A stretch of DNA of 64,000 nucleotides from Actibacterium lipolyticum (lineage in GTDB: Bacteria; Pseudomonadota; Alphaproteobacteria; Rhodobacterales; Rhodobacteraceae): assembly GCF_900184935.1 (NCBI RefSeq), contig NZ_FXYE01000002.1:62001-126000 (forward strand). Direction: 5' to 3'. Positions 47,603-57,600 of this stretch are shown here, one piece after another (position 1 is the first letter of the stretch; each line of letters opens with the position of its first letter). The notes under the pieces are model-generated. The model did not search any database. It was not told the DNA's origin and saw nothing but the letters and a program-made list of their open reading frames with translations. The translations under genes and the position numbers were made by a program.

Positions 47603-47905
47603 ATGAGTGGTTCCCGCAAACGCCCGGCCCTTGGTGTGGTCGCATATTTCGCCATCGCGTTTACGCTGGCGACGTATTTTACCTTTGCGGCTGTACAGGG
47701 CGACTATGGCCTGTTCCGCCGCATTCAGGTCGAGGCAGAGGCGGGAACGCTTATACAAGAGCGTGACGCACTTCAGGCCCAATTGGATGAGATGCAGAAC
47801 AAGACCCGCCGACTGTCCGATGATTACCTTGATCTTGACCTTCTGGACGAACAAGCGCGTAGCGTTCTGGGCATGATCCGTTCCGACGAAATCGTTATCC
47901 GATAA
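47603..47905 (+). CDS. ftsB: Septum formation initiator FtsB/DivIC
   Basis: A 100-residue protein with a single N-terminal TM (about residues 11-30) and a coiled coil rich in Glu/Leu (residues 45-75). It belongs to the FtsQLB complex that activates septal wall synthesis. The ATG at 47603 (MSGSRKRPAL) is preferred over 47549. Its location before the pdh operon is usual in Rhodobacterales. Confidence 0.87.
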   Translation: MSGSRKRPALGVVAYFAIAFTLATYFTFAAVQGDYGLFRRIQVEAEAGTLIQERDALQAQLDEMQNKTRRLSDDYLDLDLLDEQARSVLGMIRSDEIVIR

Positions 47906-47953
47906 GGGCTTCGCTGCACCGCAGCGGAATTTACGCTCGAAATCCGTTCTGCT

Positions 47954-47999
47954 CTTTGGTATGAATAGTTTAATATTAAACTATTGCTCGTGACCAAAG
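47954..47999. promoter_or_regulatory. Nested inverted repeats upstream of pdhA (probable operator)
   Basis: A perfect 22-bp palindrome at 47964-47985 (core AGTTTAATATTAAACT) is flanked by CTTTGGT at 47954-47960 and ACCAAAG at 47993-47999. The centre is 37 bp before the pdhA ATG. The size and AT-rich symmetry resemble MarR-type operators, though no regulator is adjacent. Confidence 0.7.
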
Positions 48000-48011
48000 G
48001 GAGCCTGCCGC

Positions 48012-49022
48012 ATGGCCACGCGAAAAACCACTAAAAAACCAAACACTTCCAAGGAAGAGCTTCTGGGCTTTTACCGCGAAATGCTGCTGATCCGGCGATT
48101 CGAGGAAAAGGCCGGCCAACTGTACGGAATGGGCCTTATCGGCGGTTTTTGCCACCTTTACATCGGCCAAGAAGCTGTCGTCGTTGGGCTGGAAGCCGCC
48201 GCTAAAGAAGGTGACAAGCGCGTCACCTCTTACCGCGATCACGGCCACATGCTGGCCTGTGGGATGGACCCCAAGGGTGTGATGGCCGAACTGACGGGCC
48301 GCGAAGGCGGGTATTCCAAAGGTAAAGGCGGCTCCATGCACATGTTCTCGAAAGAGAAGCATTTCTATGGCGGCCACGGGATCGTTGGCGCTCAGGTGCC
48401 AATCGGTGCCGGTCTGGCCTTTTCGGACAAATACAAAGGCAACGACAACGTGACCTTCGCCTATTTCGGCGACGGTGCGGCAAACCAAGGTCAGGTTTAC
48501 GAAACCTACAACATGGCGGAACTCTGGGATCTGCCCGTGGTTTTCGTGATCGAGAATAACCAATACGCGATGGGCACCTCTGTCCAACGCTCCACCAAAT
48601 CGCCCAGCCTGTGGGAACGCGGTGCAGCATACGGCATCGAAGGTGAAGAAGTTGACGGCATGGACGTGCTGGCCGTGAAAGAGGCTGGCGAAAAGGCCGT
48701 CGCCCACTGCCGCGCGGGCAAAGGCCCCTATATCCTTGAAATCAAAACCTATCGCTATCGCGGCCACTCTATGTCGGACCCGGCGAAATACCGGACCCGC
48801 GAAGAAGTACAGAAAATGCGGGAAGAGCGGGACGCGATCGAACACGTTCGCGAACTGATCCTGACCGGCAAACACGCCAGCGAAGACGACCTGAAGGCCA
48901 TCGACAAAGACATCAAGGCCATCGTCAACGAGGCTGCTGAATTCTCTAAAGAAAGCCCCGAGCCCGCGCTCGAAGAGCTTTACACCGACATCTACGCCGA
49001 ACCGGCGACGCAAGAAGCCTGA
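48012..49022 (+). CDS. pdhA: Pyruvate dehydrogenase E1 component alpha subunit
   Basis: A 336-residue E1-alpha. It has GDGAANQGQVYETYNMAEL (thiamine diphosphate and Mg motif) and the following VIENNQYAMGTS, plus YRYRGHSMSDPAKYR. It decarboxylates pyruvate with PdhB and passes the acetyl group to E2. It is the first gene of pdhA-pdhB-(small membrane protein)-pdhC, with GGGAGCC as ribosome site after the palindromic operator. E3 (lpd) is not in the window. Confidence 0.97.
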   Translation: MATRKTTKKPNTSKEELLGFYREMLLIRRFEEKAGQLYGMGLIGGFCHLYIGQEAVVVGLEAAAKEGDKRVTSYRDHGHMLACGMDPKGVMAELTGREGGYSKGKGGSMHMFSKEKHFYGGHGIVGAQVPIGAGLAFSDKYKGNDNVTFAYFGDGAANQGQVYETYNMAELWDLPVVFVIENNQYAMGTSVQRSTKSPSLWERGAAYGIEGEEVDGMDVLAVKEAGEKAVAHCRAGKGPYILEIKTYRYRGHSMSDPAKYRTREEVQKMREERDAIEHVRELILTGKHASEDDLKAIDKDIKAIVNEAAEFSKESPEPALEELYTDIYAEPATQEA

Positions 49023-49036
49023 GGGAGATTTAACAC

Positions 49037-50392
49037 ATGGCAACCGAAATACTGATGCCCGCCCTCTCCCCCACGATGGAGGAAGGCACACTTGCAAAAT
49101 GGCTGGTCAAAGAAGGCGACACCGTCTCCTCCGGCGATATCTTGGCCGAAATTGAAACCGACAAAGCCACGATGGAATTCGAAGCTGTTGATGAAGGCAT
49201 CATCGGCAAGATCCTGATCGCGGAAGGCACCGAGGGCGTGAAGGTAAACACCGCCATCGCCGTGCTGATCGAAGAAGGCGAAGACGCAGACGCCGCCGTT
49301 GCGGCCCCTGCCCCCGCTGCTGCCGAAGCCGCGCCCGCCGCTGCCCCAGCACCGGCTCAGCCCAAGGCACCCGAGGCGGTGGTTGAACCAGAAGTTCCCG
49401 CCGGAACCGAAATGAAATCCACCACCGTACGCGAGGCTCTTCGCGATGCGATGGCCGAAGAAATGCGTCGCGATGGCGATGTATATCTGATGGGGGAAGA
49501 GGTCGCCGAATACCAAGGGGCCTACAAAATCTCTCAAGGTTTGCTGGATGAATTCGGCGCGAAACGCGTGATCGACACGCCGATCACCGAACACGGCTTT
49601 GCCGGTATCGCCGTTGGCGCGGCCTTCGGCGGGCTTAAGCCCATCGTTGAATTCATGACCTTCAACTTCGCCATGCAGGCGATTGACCACATCATCAACT
49701 CTGCCGCGAAGACGCTTTATATGTCCGGCGGTCAGATGGGCGCACCAATGGTGTTCCGTGGCCCGAACGGCGCTGCCGCCCGCGTTGGTGCTCAGCACAG
49801 CCAGGATTACGCCGCATGGTATTCGGCAATCCCCGGTCTGAAAGTGGCGATGCCCTATTCCGCAGCCGATGCAAAAGGCCTCTTGAAATCGGCAATCCGC
49901 GACCCGAACCCGGTGATCTTCCTTGAAAACGAAATCCTTTATGGCCGCGCGTTCGACGTGCCGGTGATGGATGATTTCACCGTTCCCTTCGGCAAAGCCA
50001 AAATCTGGCGCGAGGGCGAAGATGTTACCATCGTCTCCTTCGGCATTGGCATGACCTACGCGCTTGAAGCTGCGGAAGAGCTGGCCAAAGAAGGCATCAG
50101 CGCCGAGGTGATCGATCTGCGCACCCTGCGTCCGATGGACACCGAAACGGTGATCAAATCGGTGATGAAAACCAACCGCTGTGTCACGGTTGAAGAAGGG
50201 TTCCCTGTCGGCTCCATCGGCGGTCACATCTCTTCCGTACTGATGCAGCAGGCGTTCGATTACCTTGACGCGCCAGTCATCAACTGCACCGGCAAGGACG
50301 TTCCAATGCCCTATGCGGCGAACCTTGAAAAACTGGCGCTCGTGACCACGAAAGAGGTCATCGATGCCGTCAAATCCGTAACCTATCGTTAA
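49037..50392 (+). CDS. pdhB: Pyruvate dehydrogenase E1 component beta subunit with N-terminal lipoyl domain
   Basis: A 451-residue protein. Residues 1-80 form a lipoyl domain, with lipoylated K43 in ETDKATMEF; an Ala/Pro-rich linker (about 88-120) and the E1-beta transketolase-like domain follow ([27 protein letters not shown]). Fusion of a lipoyl domain to E1-beta is known for alphaproteobacteria. The domain is nearly identical to that of PdhC. Confidence 0.97.
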   Translation: MATEILMPALSPTMEEGTLAKWLVKEGDTVSSGDILAEIETDKATMEFEAVDEGIIGKILIAEGTEGVKVNTAIAVLIEEGEDADAAVAAPAPAAAEAAPAAAPAPAQPKAPEAVVEPEVPAGTEMKSTTVREALRDAMAEEMRRDGDVYLMGEEVAEYQGAYKISQGLLDEFGAKRVIDTPITEHGFAGIAVGAAFGGLKPIVEFMTFNFAMQAIDHIINSAAKTLYMSGGQMGAPMVFRGPNGAAARVGAQHSQDYAAWYSAIPGLKVAMPYSAADAKGLLKSAIRDPNPVIFLENEILYGRAFDVPVMDDFTVPFGKAKIWREGEDVTIVSFGIGMTYALEAAEELAKEGISAEVIDLRTLRPMDTETVIKSVMKTNRCVTVEEGFPVGSIGGHISSVLMQQAFDYLDAPVINCTGKDVPMPYAANLEKLALVTTKEVIDAVKSVTYR

Positions 50393-50402
50393 GGATCAGG
50401 CG

Positions 50403-50894
50403 ATGAACGGGACAACTGGTAAAACCAGAGGTGCCGAAGAATGGCTCTTTGAGCGGTTCGTCACCGCGAGCAAGGAAAACGACCTCAACCTACTTTGGGT
50501 CTGTGGTGGCTTCCTTATCGCCTCGTTCATCGCCGTGTCCTTTAACCTGGGTGCGATCGAAGCGGTCGAGTTCAGTGCGTTTGCAATAAAAAGCAGCCTA
50601 ACGGCCATGTGGCCGATCCGCGTCATGCTGTGCGTTGCGTGCGTCGTCGCCTATATCGCGGTCGTCTATTTGGTGCTGGAGCATCAAAAGCTGCAACTCG
50701 GTCTGGATTATCTTGCCGCAAGCAAACACGAACGCGCCGTTGAGATTGGCACGTTTGCCGCTTGGCTGGATGAAAACCACCCGCGGATGATCCGAACCCA
50801 GACTTTTGTAATCGGTGCGTTTGTCACCTTCTGCGCCGCGATTTTGGTAATCGACATTGCCACACTCGCGTTCTCTTTTTTAAAACCGAGGTAG
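50403..50894 (+). CDS. Hypothetical three-TM protein inside the pdh operon
   Basis: A 163-residue protein with three hydrophobic segments at about 30-52, 70-92 and 134-160. The N-terminus begins [19 protein letters not shown]. It sits 10 bp after pdhB and 7 bp before pdhC on the same strand, so it is surely co-transcribed. No family is recognised. It may couple the complex to the membrane, but this is only suggested by position. Confidence 0.7.
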   Translation: MNGTTGKTRGAEEWLFERFVTASKENDLNLLWVCGGFLIASFIAVSFNLGAIEAVEFSAFAIKSSLTAMWPIRVMLCVACVVAYIAVVYLVLEHQKLQLGLDYLAASKHERAVEIGTFAAWLDENHPRMIRTQTFVIGAFVTFCAAILVIDIATLAFSFLKPR

Positions 50895-50901
50895 AGAGAT
50901 C

Positions 50902-52194
50902 ATGCCAACCGAAATTCTTATGCCCGCCCTATCCCCAACCATGGAGGAAGGCACGCTGGCAAAATGGCTGGTCAAAGAGGGCGACACTGTCTCCTCCGGC
51001 GACCTTTTGGCCGAAATCGAAACCGACAAAGCCACGATGGAATTCGAAGCCGTGGATGAAGGTGTCGTCGGCAAAATCCTGATCCCCGAAGGCAGCGAAG
51101 GCGTGAAAGTGAACAGCCCCATCGCCATCCTTCTGGAAGATGGTGAAAGCGCGGATGACATCGGCACCGCAGCACCCAAAGCGGCCCCCGCCGCCGCGTC
51201 CGTTGCCGATGCACCAAAGGCCGAAGCCCCAGCTGCCGCACCCGCACCCGCGGCACCCAAGGCCGCTGACGGCGCGCGCGTTTTCGCATCGCCCCTCGCC
51301 CGTCGCATCGCTGCCGACAAAGGCCTCGACCTGTCGCAAGTTACCGGCACCGGCCCCAAAGGCCGCATCGTTAAGGCAGACGTCGAAGGCGCAACCGCGG
51401 CGCCCAAAGCCGCACCTGCCGCCGCTTCGGCCCCAGCCGCAACCGCACTTGCCGCGCCCGCTGGCCCGGCAACCGACACCGTCCTCAAAATGTATGCGGA
51501 TCGCGAGTTTGAAGAGGTCAAACTGGACGGGATGCGCAAAACCATCGCTGCACGCCTGACCGAAGCCAAACAAACCATCCCGCATTTCTATCTACGCCGG
51601 GATATCAAGCTCGACGCGCTTCTGAAGTTCCGCAGTCAGTTGAACAAACAGCTGGAACCACGCGGCGTGAAACTGTCGGTCAACGACTTCATCATCAAAG
51701 CCTGCGCGATTGCCCTTCAACAAGTGCCCGAAGCCAACTCCGTCTGGGCCGGTGATCGCGTGCTGAAACTGAAACCTTCCGATGTCGCCGTTGCTGTCGC
51801 CATCGAAGGTGGCCTGTTCACGCCGGTCCTGAAAGACTCCGACAAGAAATCGCTCTCTGCCCTCTCGGCCGAAATGAAAGACCTCGCCTCCCGCGCGCGC
51901 GACCGCAAACTTGCGCCACACGAATATCAGGGCGGCAGCTTTGCCATTTCGAACCTTGGCATGTTTGGGATCGACAATTTCGACGCGGTCATCAACCCAC
52001 CTCACGGCGGCATCCTTGCGGTTGGCGCGGGCGTGAAGAAACCGGTTGTTGGCGATGATGGCGAACTAAGCGTGGCAACGGTGATGTCAGTCACCCTGTC
52101 GGTCGATCACCGGGTCATCGACGGCGCACTTGGTGCCGAACTTCTGAAAGCAATCGTGGATAATCTGGAAAACCCAGTCACGATGCTGGCCTAA
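50902..52194 (+). CDS. pdhC: Dihydrolipoyllysine acetyltransferase (pyruvate dehydrogenase E2)
   Basis: A 430-residue protein with one lipoyl domain (1-80, K43 in ETDKATMEF), an Ala/Pro linker, a peripheral-subunit binding domain ([18 protein letters not shown]) and an acyltransferase domain whose catalytic histidine is in [11 protein letters not shown]. It forms the core of the complex and makes acetyl-CoA. A second Ala/Pro linker follows the binding domain. A terminator comes 10 bp after the stop. Confidence 0.97.
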   Translation: MPTEILMPALSPTMEEGTLAKWLVKEGDTVSSGDLLAEIETDKATMEFEAVDEGVVGKILIPEGSEGVKVNSPIAILLEDGESADDIGTAAPKAAPAAASVADAPKAEAPAAAPAPAAPKAADGARVFASPLARRIAADKGLDLSQVTGTGPKGRIVKADVEGATAAPKAAPAAASAPAATALAAPAGPATDTVLKMYADREFEEVKLDGMRKTIAARLTEAKQTIPHFYLRRDIKLDALLKFRSQLNKQLEPRGVKLSVNDFIIKACAIALQQVPEANSVWAGDRVLKLKPSDVAVAVAIEGGLFTPVLKDSDKKSLSALSAEMKDLASRARDRKLAPHEYQGGSFAISNLGMFGIDNFDAVINPPHGGILAVGAGVKKPVVGDDGELSVATVMSVTLSVDHRVIDGALGAELLKAIVDNLENPVTMLA

Positions 52195-52202
52195 AACAAA
52201 AG

Positions 52203-52235
52203 CAGCCCCGAAAGTCATTTTCGGGGCTGTTCTTT
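52203..52235 (+). terminator. Terminator after pdhC
   Basis: CAGCCCCGAAA and TTTCGGGGCTG form an 11-bp perfect stem, loop GTCAT, followed by TTCTTT. It closes the pdh operon. Confidence 0.9.
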
Positions 52236-52300
52236 GACCTGCCGCAATGCGACATGCCCGGCCTTCCCTACACTCGCCCCAAACCAAACCGGAGAGCGAG

Positions 52301-52639
52301 ATGGACTGGAAAACAGAACTGGCCGAAGCAAGCACAAACATCGGTGCCTACCGCACAGCCCAAGCCGAAACCGCAGCGGGCTTCACAGCCTTGCACCGCG
52401 CGTCCATGGCCGCAGGTGCAATCGGCGCAAAAGAGAAAGAGCTGATCGCCCTTTCCATCGGCATCGCCAAACAGTGCATCGATTGTATCGGCTTTCACGT
52501 CCAAGCTGCCGCCGCCGCAGGCGCGACCCGTGCAGAGATTGAAGAAACCGTGAACGTCTGCGTCATGATGGGTGGTGGCCCATCCTTCATGTACGGCGTC
52601 AAAGCCATAGAGGCTTTTGACCAACTATGCGCAGACTGA
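52301..52639 (+). CDS. Carboxymuconolactone decarboxylase / AhpD-like family protein
   Basis: A 112-residue protein. The redox motif CIDC with a following histidine (C59, C62, H66 in QCIDCIGFHVQ) suggests peroxidase-type AhpD activity, rather than decarboxylation. The ATG at 52301 (MDWKTELAEA) follows GGAGAGCG. Convergent with cysE. Confidence 0.87.
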   Translation: MDWKTELAEASTNIGAYRTAQAETAAGFTALHRASMAAGAIGAKEKELIALSIGIAKQCIDCIGFHVQAAAAAGATRAEIEETVNVCVMMGGGPSFMYGVKAIEAFDQLCAD

Positions 52640-52640
52640 A

Positions 52641-52665
52641 AAAGGGGCGCTTACGCGTCCCCTTT
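52641..52665. terminator. Convergent terminator of AhpD-like gene and cysE
   Basis: AAAGGGGCGC and GCGTCCCCTTT pair with one bulge around the TTA of the cysE stop codon. A- and T-rich edges on both sides make it possible in both directions. Confidence 0.6.
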
Positions 52666-53466
52666 GCCCGGCAACAGCTGGTTCATCGTAACAGAAGGCT
52701 GATCACAACCAGCCTTACCTACGATCTTGGCCGGAACCCCGGCCACGGTCGTGGCAGGTGGCACATCGTGCAACACCACAGACCCCGCCGCGATGCGCGA
52801 ACAGCACCCAACATGGATGTTGCCCAACACCTTGGCCCCGGCGCCGATCAGAACCCCATCGCCAATTTTGGGATGACGGTCCTCTTCTTCTTTACCCGTA
52901 CCGCCCAGCGTCACGGAATGAAGCATCGACACGTTGTCACCAACAACAGCTGTTTCGCCAATTACGATCGAATGCGCGTGGTCAATCATGATACCGCGGC
53001 CAATCTTGGCGGCTGGGTGAATATCCACGCCAAACTCTTCGGACACACGCATCTGAAAGAAATACGCCAGATCGTGCCGCCCCTGATTCCACAACCAGTG
53101 CCCAACGCGATAGGACTGAACCGCCTGGAAGCCTTTAAAATATAACAAAGGTTGCAGATAGCGGTGACAGGCAGCATCACGTTCGTAAACCGCCACCAAA
53201 TCCGCGCGCGCGGCTTCGGCTAGCATTGGTTCAGACGAATACGCCTCGTCCGAGATTTCACGCAGCATTTGGTCAGACATTTCGCCCGACGACAGCTTAA
53301 GGGAAATCCGATAGGCCAGCGCAGCCGGCAGGTTTTTATGGTGCAAAATACTGGAATGCACCAAGCCGCCCAGCAAAGGCTCATCATGAATGGCCTGCTC
53401 TGCTTCGTCACAAACGCGACGCCACACCGGATCAACCGTAGCGATGTTCACACGTGTTTCGGCCAT
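52651..53466 (-). CDS. cysE: Serine O-acetyltransferase
   Basis: A 271-residue protein. The N-terminal helical domain is followed by a left-handed beta-helix of hexapeptide repeats (IHPAAKIGRGIMIDHAHSIVIGETAVVGDN), with catalytic H in DHAH. It makes O-acetylserine for cysteine synthesis. The gene lies just downstream of the GTA block, 150 bp after its last small gene. Confidence 0.95.
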   Translation of the reverse strand: MAETRVNIATVDPVWRRVCDEAEQAIHDEPLLGGLVHSSILHHKNLPAALAYRISLKLSSGEMSDQMLREISDEAYSSEPMLAEAARADLVAVYERDAACHRYLQPLLYFKGFQAVQSYRVGHWLWNQGRHDLAYFFQMRVSEEFGVDIHPAAKIGRGIMIDHAHSIVIGETAVVGDNVSMLHSVTLGGTGKEEEDRHPKIGDGVLIGAGAKVLGNIHVGCCSRIAAGSVVLHDVPPATTVAGVPAKIVGKAGCDQPSVTMNQLLPGKGDA

Positions 53467-53608
53467 GCTTTTCCCTTTCGTTTCAAACAGAGCCTACTAC
53501 AAATAGGGGGGCAGGTTCAAATTCAACATGTTCCTGCACAGGAAAGTGAGCATTGCCAACGCTTAAAACGCAACACCATGGCGTTTTCTAACAAACGATT
53601 AATCGCTC

Positions 53609-53628
53609 GCCGCGCTTACTTGCGCGGC
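53609..53628 (-). terminator. Hairpin at the end of the GTA transcript
   Basis: GCCGCGC and GCGCGGC form a 7-bp stem around a TTACTT loop that includes the stop codon of the last small gene. On the minus strand an AT-rich stretch follows, so it may end the GTA transcript. Confidence 0.5.
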
Positions 53629-53921
53629 CACCGGCCAACATCGCTCCGCCACGTTTTCAGCGCATCGAAAACCTGCGCCAAACAAGAGCAATAATCCGCA
53701 TCGTCCAAAAACGGTTCCGGCCGCATCTCATACCCATAGGCCACGGCCATCAAGCTGCCGTTACCCCATCGGAAATGCGCCCGCCCAAACCGCTTGCGAT
53801 ACGCATCGGCGGCACTGGCCCGGCTCAACATCTCTGCCATTATGAACGACCGCTTGCTTGCAGGTGTCGCAAGCAACACCCGCGCCGCCGCAACAACGTC
53901 GCCATGTAAAACCGGGCGCAT
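53616..53921 (-). CDS. Small conserved protein at the 3' end of the GTA cluster
   Basis: A 101-residue protein opening MRPVLHGDVVAAARVLLATP, ending DVGRWPRK. Mixed charge, aromatic-rich middle (HFRWGNGSLMAVAYGYEM). It starts 3 bp after the DUF2793 gene stop. No known family is recognised, but I expect it to be part of the GTA transcript by spacing. Confidence 0.65.
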   Translation of the reverse strand: MRPVLHGDVVAAARVLLATPASKRSFIMAEMLSRASAADAYRKRFGRAHFRWGNGSLMAVAYGYEMRPEPFLDDADYCSCLAQVFDALKTWRSDVGRWPRK

Positions 53922-53924
53922 GCG

Positions 53925-54635
53925 TTAGAGTCCCGGCAGGGTCAGCTCGCAATAATGCACGGCCAGCCTGACCGTACCCGTGGCGAAATCTCCGCCCTCC
54001 GCGGTCAGATCCAGTGGCATCGTGCTATACCCCGTCAACGGAGCCCCCATCACACCGCGCGCATACGAACCCTGCGACAGGCCAAGCCCGCTGCCAAACC
54101 GGTTGTCTGACCCATCGGCCCCCAAACGCCAAGCGCTCAGCGTTCCGGTAATTGCACTGACAACACGCGCAGTTACGCCAAAAACCATCGCATGTGACGG
54201 CACAGTTTCCAGAGTGGCATTCACTGATCCGGGCGTAATGACATGGTCGAATTCCATCACATGGAATCGTGTCGCCGCACCGCTGGCTGACATCGCCGCC
54301 ACGCCGGGCACCCATTCTTCACCGTCGAAAACGACTTCTGCGGTGTTGGCAACATCCCATCCGCGCCAACCGATCTGCGGCATGGCAAAAACCCACCCGC
54401 CCCCGGATTGAATGGCAATCTCGCCGTCGTGCCCGGCCCATCCGTTCACCGCCCCCAAAGGCACGGCATAGCAATCCCCATCAACCGCCGCTGCAGGCGG
54501 GGTCGCCACACTAAGACTGATCAAACGAAGCTGAACCAACCCGTCCAGCCGCAACAGGCCCTCGTTCACTGTTACGTGCTTTTGCGCCTGTGCCGCCTGA
54601 ACCAGAGGCAATTGAAGCTTTGTGGTTTCATTCAT
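53925..54635 (-). CDS. DUF2793 domain-containing protein (probable GTA tail fibre-like)
   Basis: A 236-residue protein with the DUF2793 opening: LPLVQAAQAQKHVTVNEGLLRLDGLVQL and VDGDCYAVPLGAVNGWAGHDGEIAIQSGGGWVFAMP. DUF2793 occurs in phage- and GTA-associated fibres and may be involved in receptor or capsule binding. ATG 54635 (MNETTKLQLPL) overlaps the megatron stop by eight bases. Proteins of this kind in R. capsulatus lie away from the main cluster as far as I recall, so its location is of interest. Confidence 0.8.
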   Translation of the reverse strand: MNETTKLQLPLVQAAQAQKHVTVNEGLLRLDGLVQLRLISLSVATPPAAAVDGDCYAVPLGAVNGWAGHDGEIAIQSGGGWVFAMPQIGWRGWDVANTAEVVFDGEEWVPGVAAMSASGAATRFHVMEFDHVITPGSVNATLETVPSHAMVFGVTARVVSAITGTLSAWRLGADGSDNRFGSGLGLSQGSYARGVMGAPLTGYSTMPLDLTAEGGDFATGTVRLAVHYCELTLPGL

Positions 54636-57600
54636 TGATTTCGATCCTTTCGAAAAGCCCTGCGCCGTATCGTTCCGAGATTTGCGCGACCTCAATCGCG
54701 AACGGCGCGACTGCACCGTCGTTTGCCTGGGATGCCCCGTCATAGGTCCAGTTGGGGCTGCTCACCACGGCTTCACGCAGCACCACGTTGCCAGCCCCCC
54801 GCACCCGTATCTGGTAAAGCTCTTGCGCTTCGCCCAATGGCACGTCGTAGGAATCCCAACTGTCGCCATCAACGCGCGTACGCCTTACCCAACTTGCAAC
54901 CAGATCGCCGCCGCCGCCATCCACCACCCGCAAGTGACACGGCGCATAGGGCCGCAGTCCAATCCCGGAAAACGCTTCGACCTTGTGAATGTAAGACGGG
55001 TCTTCATACGCGCGCCCTGCTGGCCCAATGCGATAATGGCGCGCCAACCCGCGTTCGTTCTGGCTCAGCCCGATCTGCTGCGGAACACCGTCCAGCAGCA
55101 CGAGAATGCTTCCCACAGGCCAGACGTCCGGCATCACCCCTTCACTACCCGCCTGCCCGCGCAAACGCATCCGAAGCTCGTAAGTGTCGGCCCCAACAAG
55201 CGTGGCTTCGGCAAACTGGATCACTTCCCAGTTTTCACTCGTGCCATCCCCGATTGCAGCCGCATTGGCACCATTCAGTACGGCCTCCACCTCAACAGAG
55301 GTCAACTCGCCGCCAAAGACCTGCACCCGCAACGCGTCACCACGATCCCACTGGGATGGATCCGCGCGAAACAACGGTGTTTGCGTCACCCCGATCACGG
55401 ACGACTGAACAACCGTGCTGTTTAACGCATACCCGCTGTCCTGCGTTGCACTGAACAGGGCGACAGATCCCGGCCAAGGCGTTGCCGTCACCGCCAAATG
55501 CGGCGCGTGTTCAACTTCGGCTCCCGTAAGCAACGGCAAGTCCATGAACACGGGGTAAACTGGAACCGGCGCCACGAAGGGCTGCAAACTGACAACCTCT
55601 TCGACAGCGTCTGACGGGGTGTAAACGTCTGGTTCGACCCGGATCGCCTCGATTAGACGCGCCTCTGCGTGCTCGACCCGGTCAATGCGATACCGCGCAC
55701 CGTCCAGCTGCACCACATCGCCGGCACCGATCGCAAGTTCAGAAATCGGAAGGGAAAATTTGGCCCGATCCCGCGCCACCCGCGATTCTGCCAGCCAGCG
55801 TTCCGTGATGACCCGCCCCTCGGCCTGCGTCAGAACCAGCGGCACCTCCGAAACCGAAACACTCTGGTTGACGTCGTCCGGGAAAATCGCCTCGGCGGCG
55901 CGCACCTCGTAATCCGCATCCGCCTCGACGAAGTTCAAACGAACGCGACCGGCTGTTTCTGCCTCGGGCGCTCGCGTGGTTTCCAAGTCGCCCGTTTCCG
56001 GGTCGCCCACCGCAAGCCGGTCACGTTGAACCGTACCGTCCAATCCCTTGCCTCGACTTTTGAAGACAAGCTGGCCGTCGCGTTCCACCGCATCAAACCC
56101 ATACGCCAACATCAGCGGCTGCAAGGCCGACCGTGCGCCCTCCACCTCGTTCAAGGTGTATCCACGCACGCCGCCATACAGGGCAGACGTATCGACCCCC
56201 TCAACACCGGAACCCGCACAAAGCTCTGTCACCACAGCAGCCAGCGATTGGGTCGCCGCCCGACCGTTCAGCCAATGCCCACGGAAATAGTTTTCCCCGT
56301 CGCTCCACAGATCAGAATTGGCCGGGAAATAAGGGTACGGGCGCGTGTCCCAGGCCCAAACATGGGCGTGGGACATATCAATCATCGGCGCGCCATAAAC
56401 CTCTGACACCGGGTTTTGGGTGCTGTCACCCCAATACGCGTTGATTGCCCGCAGGTATTGCTGCTGAATGAAATCATCACGTACACCCGATGAAAACGCC
56501 GGCAAGCTGGATTCCGACGACTTCGGATCAAGGAACTTATTGGGCTGGTTCGTGCCTTTGTCGATCGCGGCACATCCGTATTCCGTGAACCAAACCGGCT
56601 TTGATTGCGCCACCCAATCGCTTGGCTGTTCTTGACGTACGCCACCGATCCGATCGTGATGTGAGTTCAGCCACCAGCTACGGATATCTTTGTAACGAAA
56701 GACCCAGTCTTCGCCATACGCACCGTCAGTGATCGCAACCCGTCGCTGACTTTCTGCTGCGGCTTGCGAAGGGTAATACCAATCATACCCCTCGCCCCCT
56801 TCCACGTTCGCCTGCAAGTAACCCAAGTCATAGACAGAGCCCCAATGCGCATCGGCATGCCCGTCTTCGTCGCGCCAATCAGAAAGCGGCATATAGTTAT
56901 CAATGCCGATGAAATCGATTTCCGGCGCGGCCCACAGTGGATCAAGATGAAAATACACATCCCCTGACCCATCTTGTGGGTGGTACCCGAAATATTCCGA
57001 CCAATCCGCCGCATAGGTGATCTTAACGTTTGGCCCAAGAATGGCCCGGACATCCGCCGCCAAGGTCATCAGCGCCGTAACAGCCGGAAAGCTGCCATTC
57101 GCACCGCGCACTTGTGTAAGGCTGCGCATTTCGGAACCAATGCAAAACGCGGCAACACCCCCCGCCGCTGCGCATAGATGCGCATAATGCAGGATAAAGC
57201 GCCGGTAAGACCATTCCTGCGGCCCGGTATAGACGATCGCCTCGTCAAAAAACGTATCAAAGTCCGTGCGCTGACAGGTGCCGAAAAACGCCGCCACCTC
57301 AGCCTCGGCATCTGCGGTTTGGTCCGTCGATCCGTCTACGCCGGGGGCGCGTTCGGTTGTGATGCGGCCACGCCATGGAAGCGCGGGCTGCCCCTCATCC
57401 CCCGTCCATGGGTCCGGAAGCGTATTCCCAACCACCTGATCCATCAGAATAAAGGGGTAAAACACCACTTCTTTTCCGGCAGATTTCAGCGAAGATATCG
57501 CCTCTATGACGCTCTTGTCATTTGGCGTGCCACCGTAAACGGGCTTGCCGTCCTGTTCGGGCACACGATGCGCATCGCCGCGGTACTGCCCAGAAACATT

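Noticed and set aside
47976-49097. Minus-strand frame of 373 codons over pdhA
   Set aside because: Shadow of pdhA; would cross the palindromic operator and lacks a domain pattern.
48992-50227. Minus-strand frame of 411 codons over pdhB
   Set aside because: Shadow of pdhB with Phe/Gly/His-rich translation; no recognisable domain.
51170-51470. Repetitive GCC/CCG-rich DNA in pdhC, resembling a repeat array
   Set aside because: It encodes the Ala/Pro linkers of E2, not a CRISPR or satellite repeat; similar linker in pdhB at 49300-49400.
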